11,422 bases of DNA. Origin: an uncultured Candidatus Melainabacteria bacterium. GTDB taxonomy: Bacteria > Cyanobacteriota > Vampirovibrionia > Gastranaerophilales > Gastranaerophilaceae. The notes beneath the pieces are model-generated. The model was not told the DNA's origin. It did no database searches and saw only the letters and a program-made list of their open reading frames with translations. The stretch spans positions 1-11,422 of the forward strand of contig CAKUVB010000041.1 in NCBI GenBank assembly GCA_934693215.1, in the 5' to 3' direction. Made by a program: the position numbers and the translations under genes. Shown here piece after piece: positions 1-5,012 of the stretch. Positions within the stretch are counted from its first letter, which is position 1. Every line of letters starts with the position of its first letter.

Positions 1-131
1 CTACAAAATCTACAGGTAGTGGCTTAGGGTTGTTTATTTGTAAGAAAAACACAGAAGAACAATGTGGACAATTAAACTTAGTAAAATCAGACGAAGAATC
101 AACAGTTTTTGAATTGAAATTTTGTCTTTAA
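1..131 (+). CDS. Sensor histidine kinase, C-terminal fragment (HATPase_c end)
   Basis: Only the last 42 codons are present; the gene enters from the left edge and stops at TAA 129-131. The reading frame starting at base 3 gives a Gly-Ser-Gly-Leu-Gly-Leu motif near its start, followed by a short beta-rich tail ending FELKFCL. GxGLGL is the G2 box of the HATPase_c ATP-binding domain of two-component histidine kinases, and the domain normally ends about this far downstream. The sensor and dimerisation regions lie outside the window, so the signal is unknown. It ends 43 bp before flgB in the same direction, so it may be co-transcribed with or control the flagellar genes, as FlrB/NtrB-type kinases do elsewhere; that link is inference. 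A related GHKL ATPase is the main alternative. Confidence 0.75.
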   Translation, partial: TKSTGSGLGLFICKKNTEEQCGQLNLVKSDEESTVFELKFCL

Positions 132-163
132 TAAATGGTAAGAATAAGCGATAATTTCGCTTA
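128..163 (+). promoter_or_regulatory. Candidate flagellar sigma-28-like promoter and overlapping hairpin before flgB
   Basis: The 43-bp gap holds TTAA (128-131), a 15-bp spacer and AGCGATAA (147-154). This resembles the sigma-28/FliA-SigD pattern TAAA-N15-GCCGATAA, matching 3 of 4 and 6 of 8 positions. The predicted start near 161 would leave a short leader containing the flgB ribosome site AAGAGGA (164-170). The same bases form a 7-bp stem with a 5-nt loop (145-151 / 157-163), which could instead be an operator or an RNA hairpin. A sigma-70 reading (GATAAT at 150-155) is also possible, but it lacks a good -35. Low to moderate confidence. Confidence 0.35.
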
Positions 164-174
164 AAGAGGAAAAA

Positions 175-666
175 ATGGATTTAATAACATCAAATACAAT
201 GCACACAATGAAACTTGGAATGGACGGTTTGCTTGCAAGACAAGAAGCTGTATCTTCTAATATTGCAAACTGTATGACTCCAGGTTATCAAAGACAAGAA
301 GTAAGTTTTGAAGGTCAATTAAGCGAGATGATGGCAGACCAAAAAAATAAAGAATATGTAAAATGTTTAAACAGTGTAAAATATAATCCTGCATCAATTA
401 CAGAAGTAAGTCCTCAACGACTTACAAAAGAAGGATATAATATTTTGACACCACAACAAAAAGCATATTTGGAATCAAACTCTTTTTCAGAATTCCAACC
501 ACAAATCCTTGCAGACACATTTAATGGTGGAAGTAGAGATGGAAACAATGTTGAATTAGAAAAAGAAATGATGGATTTGTCAAAAACCGGTACTCAATAC
601 ACCTTGCTTTCAAACCTTGAAAGACGTGAGTATTCAAAAATTTCAGAAGCAATTAGAGGACAATAA
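175..666 (+). CDS. flgB: Flagellar basal-body proximal rod protein FlgB
   Basis: FlgB forms part of the proximal rod that joins the MS ring (through FliE) to the rest of the flagellar rod in the periplasm. The 163-residue product carries the rod-protein N-terminal signature around residues 21-46: an Arg-Gln-Glu-Ala-Val helix, SSNIAN, then TPGYQRQEVSFE. Its C-terminus has the usual helix (VELEKEMMDLSKTGTQYTLLSNL). Both termini of rod proteins form the coiled coil of the axial structure. It is slightly longer than typical FlgB (about 130-140 residues), with the extra length in the variable middle. The start is supported by AAGAGGA at 164-170, 4 nt before ATG. It is first in the tight series flgB-flgC-fliE, the classical order. 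No export signal peptide is expected, because the flagellar type III apparatus secretes it. Confidence 0.95.
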   Translation: MDLITSNTMHTMKLGMDGLLARQEAVSSNIANCMTPGYQRQEVSFEGQLSEMMADQKNKEYVKCLNSVKYNPASITEVSPQRLTKEGYNILTPQQKAYLESNSFSEFQPQILADTFNGGSRDGNNVELEKEMMDLSKTGTQYTLLSNLERREYSKISEAIRGQ

Positions 667-707
667 ACTTAAACAAAACTTGGGTAAATAATAAGAGGAA
701 GGACTAA

Positions 708-1214
708 ATGAGTTTTAACGCATTCGATATAGCCGGTTCAGGCATGACTGCACAAAGAGTCAAAATGGATACTATTGCAAGTAATATTGCAAATATTAAT
801 ACAACTCGAAACCCTGATGGTACAAAAGGTGTGTATATAAAAAAGAATGTTGCATTTCGTTCTGTATTAGCAGACCAACTTTCAAGAGGCCCTTCTAACT
901 TCAGCAATAACGCAACAGCAGGACAATTTAATCCAGCGACAGGAAATTTTGAAATCAATACAGGCATAGCTTTGAACGAAGGTCGCAAATACAAGGGTGT
1001 AGAAGTTTCAGAGATATACGAATCTCAAAATGCTATAAAAACAGTATATGACCCATCACACCCTGATGCTGATGAGAATGGTTATGTAGATTTGCCAAAT
1101 GTTAATATCGTAGAAGAAATGGTGGGCATGGTATCTGCATCAAAAGCATATCAAGCAAACGCAGCTGCTGCAGAAAACGTAAAAACAATGATACAGTCAA
1201 CATTGAATATTTAG
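708..1214 (+). CDS. flgC: Flagellar basal-body rod protein FlgC
   Basis: FlgC is a proximal rod subunit that assembles next to FlgB. The 168-residue protein shows the hallmark N-terminus FDIAGSGMTAQRVKMDTIASNIAN (residues 6-29) and the very characteristic C-terminus from about residue 131, with NIVEEMVGMVSASKAYQANAA and a final helix containing KTMIQSTLNI. These terminal helices define the flagellar rod/hook family. Length is a little above the common 135-150 residues because of an insert around residues 33-75. ATG at 708 is preceded by the strong ribosome site AGAGGAAGGA (694-703). It lies 41 bp after flgB and 56 bp before fliE in one transcription unit. The call is close to certain. Confidence 0.97.
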   Translation: MSFNAFDIAGSGMTAQRVKMDTIASNIANINTTRNPDGTKGVYIKKNVAFRSVLADQLSRGPSNFSNNATAGQFNPATGNFEINTGIALNEGRKYKGVEVSEIYESQNAIKTVYDPSHPDADENGYVDLPNVNIVEEMVGMVSASKAYQANAAAAENVKTMIQSTLNI

Positions 1215-1227
1215 GGAGTAAAAAATA

Positions 1228-1244
1228 ACAAGATTTATTCTTGT
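1228..1244 (+). other. Small hairpin in the flgC-fliE gap
   Basis: ACAAGA (1228-1233) and TCTTGT (1239-1244) form a 6-bp stem with a 5-nt loop in the 56-bp gap, 13 nt ahead of the fliE ribosome site (AAGAGGT, 1257-1263). No T-tract follows, so it does not look like a terminator. An mRNA processing or stability element inside the flagellar transcript is possible. Confidence 0.3.
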
Positions 1245-1270
1245 GTTTAAAATAATAAGAGGTAAGTATT

Positions 1271-1660
1271 ATGAATTATATAGGTGGAATATCAGAATTT
1301 AATTACAACCCGATACAAGAGTTTAATAATTCATTAAAGAATAGTAGAGCATTTGATGTTCCGACAGATGCAGAAAAATCGTTTGATGATATATTGGAAA
1401 GCAAACGCAAACCCGAAAAGAACGATATGGACAAGTTCATGGACAGAGTAAGCGGGGCTTTCTCAGATGGTTTGAACTCTGTAAACAATGATGCTTTAAA
1501 CGCAGAACGTGCAGAAGAAATTTTAGCTTCTGGAGGAGATATCTCAGCTCATGAAGTTATGATTGCAGCTGAAAAATCAAACCTAAGCTTACAAATGGCA
1601 GTTCAAATCAGAAATAAATTAATTAATGCTTATACAGAAATCAATAATATGCAAGTTTAA
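1271..1660 (+). CDS. fliE: Flagellar hook-basal body complex protein FliE
   Basis: FliE is the adaptor between the MS ring (FliF) and the proximal rod, and one of the first substrates of the flagellar export gate. The 129-residue product has the family pattern: a variable N-terminal half, then an Asp-rich helix around FMDRVSGAFSDGLNSVNN, and the diagnostic C-terminal region (residues about 90-129) with SAHEVMIAAEKSNLSLQMAVQIRNKLINAYTEI. ATG 1271 has AAGAGGT 7 nt upstream. Length is slightly above the usual 100-115 residues. In many bacteria fliE is followed by fliF-fliG-fliH-fliI; here the cluster stops, with over 200 bp of non-coding repeat DNA and an unrelated gene next. The other flagellar genes must therefore lie elsewhere or upstream. 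Confidence 0.93.
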   Translation: MNYIGGISEFNYNPIQEFNNSLKNSRAFDVPTDAEKSFDDILESKRKPEKNDMDKFMDRVSGAFSDGLNSVNNDALNAERAEEILASGGDISAHEVMIAAEKSNLSLQMAVQIRNKLINAYTEINNMQV

Positions 1661-1694
1661 TTAATTTAATAATTTACTATTTTTCACAATGACT

Positions 1695-1741
1695 GGTTTT
1701 CCTGTTATTATAAGTGTTTGCAAATAATACAATTCAAAACC
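1695..1741. repeat. Nested imperfect inverted repeat after fliE
   Basis: GGTTTT (1695-1700) pairs with AAAACC (1736-1741), and inside it TATTAT pairs with ATAATA around a loop containing TTTGCAAA. It lies about 35 bp after the fliE stop and directly before the first repeat element. It has no T-tract and is probably part of, or a relic of, the repeat rather than a classical terminator. Confidence 0.3.
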
Positions 1742-1751
1742 GACAGGCGAT

Positions 1752-1843
1752 GAATCTCATGTAAGGTTTGCAAAAAATCTTTCGCTTTGCTTGAGATAAC
1801 ACCCACTCAGTCATTCCATACTACGATACGGAATCTGTCAATG
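1752..1843. repeat. Dispersed palindromic repeat, copy 1 (module B then inverted module A)
   Basis: Two modules are present. Module B (1752-1800) matches 3817-3865 at about 41 of 49 positions in the same orientation, but its left palindrome arm is degraded. Module A (1810-1843) is the reverse complement of 3751-3783, with one substitution and one inserted base. Module A is itself a hairpin: ATTCCATA (1813-1820) against TACGGAAT (1827-1834), with one mismatch. No protein is encoded. It looks like a small non-autonomous or structural genomic repeat. Confidence 0.75.
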
Positions 1844-1878
1844 ATTGTTATAAATAGCAATTTTTATAAATGATTAAA

Positions 1879-1908
1879 TTATCAATCTATTTTTGTCTAT
1901 TATATAAT
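1879..1908 (+). promoter_or_regulatory. Promoter for the phosphatase gene, likely leaderless
   Basis: A perfect TATAAT lies at 1903-1908 with a weaker -35 (TTATCA, 1879-1884; 18-bp spacer). The predicted transcription start falls on or next to the ATG at 1915, and there is no Shine-Dalgarno upstream. The geometry suggests a leaderless mRNA. Confidence 0.5.
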
Positions 1909-1914
1909 TGTAAT

Positions 1915-2526
1915 ATGCAAGGAGTGAACGTAAAATTTCAAGCAGTTGATAGATATCTTATTCGTGGTCCTCATCCAACTGTAAAAGAAGTTTTTCAACT
2001 GAAAAAACAAGGAGTAACACAGATTTATGATTTTCGCCACAAAGGTTTTCGTGGAATGAAATTTGTAGAACGTATTGCGTGCAAACTTGCAGGTATAAAC
2101 TATATTCGTAAGCCTTTTAGTTTTTTACAAGGCGATATTCCTAAACTTCAGGATTTTGAAGAAATTTCAAAATCCGTTAAACAAAATGGAGAAAAAGGTG
2201 GAAAAACCTTATTTCATTGTAATTCAGGTCGCCATAGAACATCTCATATGGCTGCTTTTTATGATATAACCAGGGGTGAAACTTTAAACGAATATCGTAG
2301 AAAGCATTTGTTTCAATATAATATACAAGTTATTAATTCTATAGCTAAACATGTGTATAATGCGAATTTTTTTAATCGGGAAGTTACTCATAAGAAAACA
2401 TTTAATCCAATTAAATACTTAAGACAAAGATTTAATAATCAAGTTGTTATTGCAACAAAAAAGGCTAATAAAAGTTTTGTAAATATGTTTTTTGATAGTT
2501 ATAAAATAAAAAATAAAAATTTATAG
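1915..2526 (+). CDS. Cys-based tyrosine/dual-specificity phosphatase-like protein
   Basis: The 203-residue product carries the phosphatase signature His-Cys-Asn-Ser-Gly-Arg-His-Arg-Thr at residues 101-109. That is HCX5R with catalytic Cys102 and Arg108, in the P-loop form of the dual-specificity/PTP superfamily. Before it come a strand and turn resembling family members (IRGPHPT near residues 16-22, then IYDFRH at 37-42) and FLQGD (70-74), which may supply the general acid. The last 50 residues are basic and unlike the core domain. Such enzymes remove phosphate from proteins, phosphoinositides or nucleotides; the substrate here is unknown. ATG 1915 is preferred: it sits 6 nt after a perfect -10 box, and the domain begins just after it. 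An in-frame ATG at 1870 would add 15 residues encoded by promoter-like T-rich DNA. It is convergent with the next gene, 6 bp apart. Confidence 0.75.
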   Translation: MQGVNVKFQAVDRYLIRGPHPTVKEVFQLKKQGVTQIYDFRHKGFRGMKFVERIACKLAGINYIRKPFSFLQGDIPKLQDFEEISKSVKQNGEKGGKTLFHCNSGRHRTSHMAAFYDITRGETLNEYRRKHLFQYNIQVINSIAKHVYNANFFNREVTHKKTFNPIKYLRQRFNNQVVIATKKANKSFVNMFFDSYKIKNKNL

Positions 2527-2532
2527 TTACTT

Positions 2533-3042
2533 TTAACCAACTACAATATAATCAATCTGAACATCAAATTCTTCGCAAGGTACATTATCAAAAAGCAAAT
2601 CCTGTGGTAATGCAACAAGAGTTTTGCTTTTTATTTTTGACAAAAACCTATCATAAAACCCTCCACCATAACCTAACCGATTGCCTTTTTTATCCACCGC
2701 CAATGCAGGAGTAATAACCAAATCAAGATTAGGACATTTTATACATTCAGTTTCAGGTTCTTTAATATTGAATTTCACACTATTTAAACTATCACCTTTT
2801 TTATAAGGACAACATTCTAATGTCTTTCCATTCATTCTTGGCAAAAAGAAATTTTTATCATCATCTAATAGTCGGAGTAAGTTTATTTCATCTTTTAAAG
2901 GATAAAATATCATTACATTTTTTGAATATTTATAAATATCAAGATGTCTTATTTTTTCAGTCAAAATATTGCTAATATTATCAATATCTAAACTACTACG
3001 GATTTCTTTTGCTTTTAATCGAAGTGATGTTTTTTTATCCAT
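2533..3042 (-). CDS. 5-formyltetrahydrofolate cyclo-ligase (MTHFS)
   Basis: The enzyme converts 5-formyl-THF to 5,10-methenyl-THF using ATP, recycling a storage and inhibitory folate. The 169-residue protein has the family's N-terminal basic region (Lys3, Lys4, Arg8) and a central FYPLKDEIN. The diagnostic C-terminal block is PALAVDKKGNRLGYGGGFYDRF (residues 112-133), whose Gly-rich Tyr loop binds ATP/phosphate. It is at the short end of the family (about 170-200). The frame stays open upstream to 3162, but that part would overlap the neighbouring gene in antisense and has no domain match. ATG at 3042 aligns with the family N-terminus. There is no Shine-Dalgarno; a -10-like TATATT ends 6 nt before the ATG, suggesting a leaderless message. 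Confidence 0.92.
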   Translation of the reverse strand: MDKKTSLRLKAKEIRSSLDIDNISNILTEKIRHLDIYKYSKNVMIFYPLKDEINLLRLLDDDKNFFLPRMNGKTLECCPYKKGDSLNSVKFNIKEPETECIKCPNLDLVITPALAVDKKGNRLGYGGGFYDRFLSKIKSKTLVALPQDLLFDNVPCEEFDVQIDYIVVG

Positions 3043-3068
3043 AGGTTTAATATATAATAAAATTGAAA
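3043..3068. promoter_or_regulatory. Overlapping divergent -10 elements between MTHFS and the corrinoid adenosyltransferase
   Basis: Only 26 bp separate the two ATGs. Plus strand: TATAAT at 3053-3058, 10 nt before ATG 3069. Minus strand: TATATT read from 3054 to 3049, 6 nt before ATG 3042. The hexamers overlap by 2 bp, and any -35 elements would lie inside the opposite gene's coding sequence; both are weak by eye. Neither gene has a Shine-Dalgarno. This fits a symmetric AT-rich bidirectional promoter giving leaderless or near-leaderless transcripts. Confidence 0.5.
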
Positions 3069-3641
3069 ATGGATAAAGATAAAGATTTATATAATCCAGA
3101 CTGGGACGAACATGGTTATATACAGGTTTATACAGGAGATGGAAAAGGTAAAACAACTGCATCTCTAGGACTAGCTATGCGTGCATTAGGACGTGATTGG
3201 AAAGTTCTTTTAATAATGTTTACCAAAGGTGGTAACAAATACGGTGAACTGAATTCTTTTAGAAACCTGTCTGAAAAAATCAGTAAAAATTTGACAATTT
3301 ATCAAGCTGGAACAGAACATATTGTCTACTCAAATAATATAACAGATGAAGATAGAAAAATCATTGTATCAGGCTGGGAAAAAGCTAAACAGTCTATAAA
3401 AAATAATGATTACCATTTATTAATTCTTGATGAACTAAATATCGCAATCTCATTAGGGATAATTGATGTTGATGAAGTTGTTGATGTCATAAAACATAAA
3501 CCTGATAGAATGGAAATTGTTATTACTGGCAGATGTGCGGACAAAAAAATTATTGATACTGCACACCTTGTATCCAAAATCGAACCTGTTAAGCATTACT
3601 GGGACATTGGTGTATCTGCTAGAAAAGGTATTGAATATTAA
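3069..3641 (+). CDS. cobO: Cob(I)yrinic acid a,c-diamide adenosyltransferase (CobA/CobO/BtuR type)
   Basis: This enzyme transfers the adenosyl group of ATP to the cobalt of reduced corrinoids, forming the adenosylcobalamin cofactor in de novo synthesis or salvage. The 190-residue product starts with a short charged leader, then has the P-loop YTGDGKGKTTASLGLAMRA (about residues 22-40), an acidic strand LLILDELN, an ITGRCA motif, and the family's closing block KHYWDIGVSARKGIEY. Length and motif order match the CobA/CobO/BtuR family. The PduO and EutT types are unrelated and are excluded. An upstream in-frame TTG (3063) gives two extra residues; ATG 3069 is preferred. No other cobalamin gene is in the window, so salvage rather than a local biosynthetic cluster is likely. 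A 389-bp gene-free region follows. Confidence 0.95.
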   Translation: MDKDKDLYNPDWDEHGYIQVYTGDGKGKTTASLGLAMRALGRDWKVLLIMFTKGGNKYGELNSFRNLSEKISKNLTIYQAGTEHIVYSNNITDEDRKIIVSGWEKAKQSIKNNDYHLLILDELNIAISLGIIDVDEVVDVIKHKPDRMEIVITGRCADKKIIDTAHLVSKIEPVKHYWDIGVSARKGIEY

Positions 3642-3750
3642 TTTTTTAGAGTTTTAATTATAACAAAAATGTTTATTCAACAAAAAGTCGTGTAAAAAAT
3701 GTGCAAAAAATTTTTTGGAGTGAATAAGAATAAGGTTTTTAAGAAATCAG

Positions 3751-3865
3751 CATTGACAGATTCCGTATCGAGTACGGAATGACGAATGCAACCGTCATTC
3801 AGAGGCTTTAGCCGAAGAATCTCATGCAAGGTTTGTTAGAGATCTTTCGCTTTGCTCAAGATGAC
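3751..3865. repeat. Dispersed palindromic repeat, copy 2 (module A then full module B)
   Basis: Module A (3751-3783) contains a perfect 8-bp stem, ATTCCGTA (3760-3767) against TACGGAAT (3773-3780), with a 5-nt loop. Module B (3794-3865) is a long imperfect palindrome. Its left arm (3794-3823) begins GTCATTC and ends GAATCTC; its right arm (3839-3865) begins GAGATC and ends GATGAC, and the two arms are related by reverse complement around a 15-nt loop. Its CGAAGAATCTC / GAGATCTTTCGC ends resemble a repeat motif familiar from many genomes (of the GTCATTCTGAGC...GAAGAATCTC kind). It is non-coding. Confidence 0.8.
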
Positions 3866-3992
3866 GCAAAGAGTTTTTATTCTTAGTAACTTAATTACTT
3901 AGCTCTTAGTCACCTTAAAATTACTACTTTCTACCTACATAAATATTCTTATTTTTTATCGTTAATAAATTCATAGACGGTTTAATAGATAA

Positions 3993-4030
3993 AACGAACT
4001 CATAATTTAACATGAATTTAGGAGTTCGTT
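3993..4030 (+). promoter_or_regulatory. 9-bp inverted repeat bracketing the -10 and ribosome site of the gene at 4031
   Basis: AACGAACTC (3993-4001) and its exact reverse complement GAGTTCGTT (4022-4030) flank a 20-nt spacer. The spacer contains most of a -10-like CATAAT (4001-4006). The right arm overlaps the ribosome site GGAG (4021-4024) and ends at the base before ATG 4031. It could be an operator covering the promoter. If transcription starts further upstream, it could be an RNA hairpin hiding the ribosome site. Confidence 0.5.
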
Positions 4031-4939
4031 ATGTTAAAAAAACTGTCTGTTATTTTTATACTATTAATCGGATTACAATCCTTTGCAAAAGATGATGTTT
4101 CAACAACATTATCAAAACTTGAAGATGCAACTTTTGGCATTGAATACTCATCAGAAAAACCTGAAAACAGGTTGAATAGACTTGAAAAAAATATATACGG
4201 TAAACCAAAAACAGGAACAGTACAAAACAGATTATCTGCAATAAACAAAGACCTCGCAGGTGATGTTATTGGACAAGAAATTACTCCATCAACTGATACA
4301 TTTATGGACGAGGAAGATATTGTCCAAAGTGACGGCACAGAAAAATATCCGATTCTTGATGAAATAGAACAAAAATTGTTTATGTCATCAAATCCTGAAA
4401 AAAGCCTTCGTTCAAGAATTGTACGTATCGAGAAGAAATTATTCAGCAAAACTTTTGAAACAGATGATTTTTATACAAGAATGGAACGTATAAAAGCTGA
4501 ATACTACAGTCAAAATCCACCTATTGCACAAAACAATAATACATACTACGATTCAGACTATACAGCATACAATGATACCGAACCCGATATTCAATCATAC
4601 TATACTTCTCCTCAAATGAGAAATTTGGAACGAAACAAAGGTCCATATAGTACATATAGCCCTAAAGATGAATATCAATTAACTGCACTAGAAGAAAAAC
4701 TGCTACACAATTCATATCCACATGAACCGGTAAACGAAAGATTATCAAGGCTAGAAAACAAAGTGTTTGAAACAGATTTCTTCTACGATGACGCAAAAAT
4801 TCGTTTAGATAGACTTGCAAGTGTATCTAAAGCAAAAAAATCTTCTCATAAATACGATGATAACAAATTCTACTCAAAACTTAATACCGCAATGACAATA
4901 GGCTCTATGGTTTTAATGATTTTAGCTTTTATTTTATAA
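4031..4939 (+). CDS. Exported protein with three ~45-residue RLxRLE-type repeats and a C-terminal membrane segment
   Basis: I do not recognise a named family. The 302-residue protein starts with a signal peptide (MLKK, hydrophobic core to about residue 19, likely cleavage after SFA) and ends with a hydrophobic segment (residues about 286-302, TAMTIGSMVLMILAFIL). Between them are three copies of a degenerate repeat at about 27-71, 108-154 and 217-264. Each has the form L..LE..LF..........RL.RLE..VF..........RL.RL, which looks like two amphipathic helices. The linkers are rich in Tyr, Asn, Pro and Thr, notably residues 157-212. The layout suggests an envelope protein on the outer face, anchored by its C-terminus. 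ATG 4031 has GGAG at 4021-4024. It is monocistronic and ends at a bidirectional terminator. Function unknown. Confidence 0.8.
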   Translation: MLKKLSVIFILLIGLQSFAKDDVSTTLSKLEDATFGIEYSSEKPENRLNRLEKNIYGKPKTGTVQNRLSAINKDLAGDVIGQEITPSTDTFMDEEDIVQSDGTEKYPILDEIEQKLFMSSNPEKSLRSRIVRIEKKLFSKTFETDDFYTRMERIKAEYYSQNPPIAQNNNTYYDSDYTAYNDTEPDIQSYYTSPQMRNLERNKGPYSTYSPKDEYQLTALEEKLLHNSYPHEPVNERLSRLENKVFETDFFYDDAKIRLDRLASVSKAKKSSHKYDDNKFYSKLNTAMTIGSMVLMILAFIL

Positions 4940-4955
4940 TATAATTTTTGACATA

Positions 4956-4990
4956 AAAAAGCTCTAAAAGATTAACCTTTAGAGCTTTTT
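4956..4990. terminator. Bidirectional intrinsic terminator
   Basis: AAAAAGCTCTAAA (4956-4968) and TTTAGAGCTTTTT (4978-4990) form a perfect 13-bp stem with a 9-nt loop. Each strand ends its stem with a T-tract. It sits between the convergent genes ending at 4939 (+) and 5013 (-), so it can terminate both. Confidence 0.9.
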
Positions 4991-5012
4991 ATTATTCAAT
5001 AGAATTATATTT

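Larger units (their letters stand above)
3642..4030. other. 389-bp gene-free region between the adenosyltransferase and the repeat-containing secreted protein
   Basis: The region holds AT-rich spacer (3642-3750) with a symmetric A6T6 run near 3708-3719, the second dispersed repeat (3751-3865), about 110 bp of AT-rich DNA without a recognised motif, and the promoter/leader with an inverted repeat ahead of the gene at 4031. I found no convincing small gene. A 63-bp GTG frame starting near 3720 runs into the repeat and stops there. No clear intrinsic terminator follows the stop at 3641. Confidence 0.6.

Noticed and set aside
704..994. Minus-strand open frame opposite flgC
   Set aside because: flgC is certain on the plus strand; the antisense frame shows no family features.
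1228..1244. Terminator between flgC and fliE
   Set aside because: The stem is 6 bp with no following T-tract, and the genes are a classical co-transcribed set.
1870..1914. Earlier ATG for the phosphatase gene
   Set aside because: The extra 15 codons are T-rich, contain the -10 box, have no ribosome site and add nothing to the domain.
3043..3162. N-terminal extension of the MTHFS frame on the minus strand up to 3162
   Set aside because: It would overlap the start of the adenosyltransferase in antisense and has no family match, and MTHFS proteins begin near the ATG at 3042.
3720..3782. Small GTG-started frame after GGAG in the gap at 3642-4030
   Set aside because: It is about 20 codons, the ribosome site touches the start codon, and most of it lies inside the dispersed repeat.
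1752..3865. CRISPR array
   Set aside because: There are only two repeat copies, about 2 kb apart, with genes between, different module order and no regular spacers.
4018..4449. Minus-strand open frame opposite the start of the repeat-containing secreted protein
   Set aside because: It has no recognisable domain and is fully overlapped by a gene with a signal peptide, a ribosome site and repeats.
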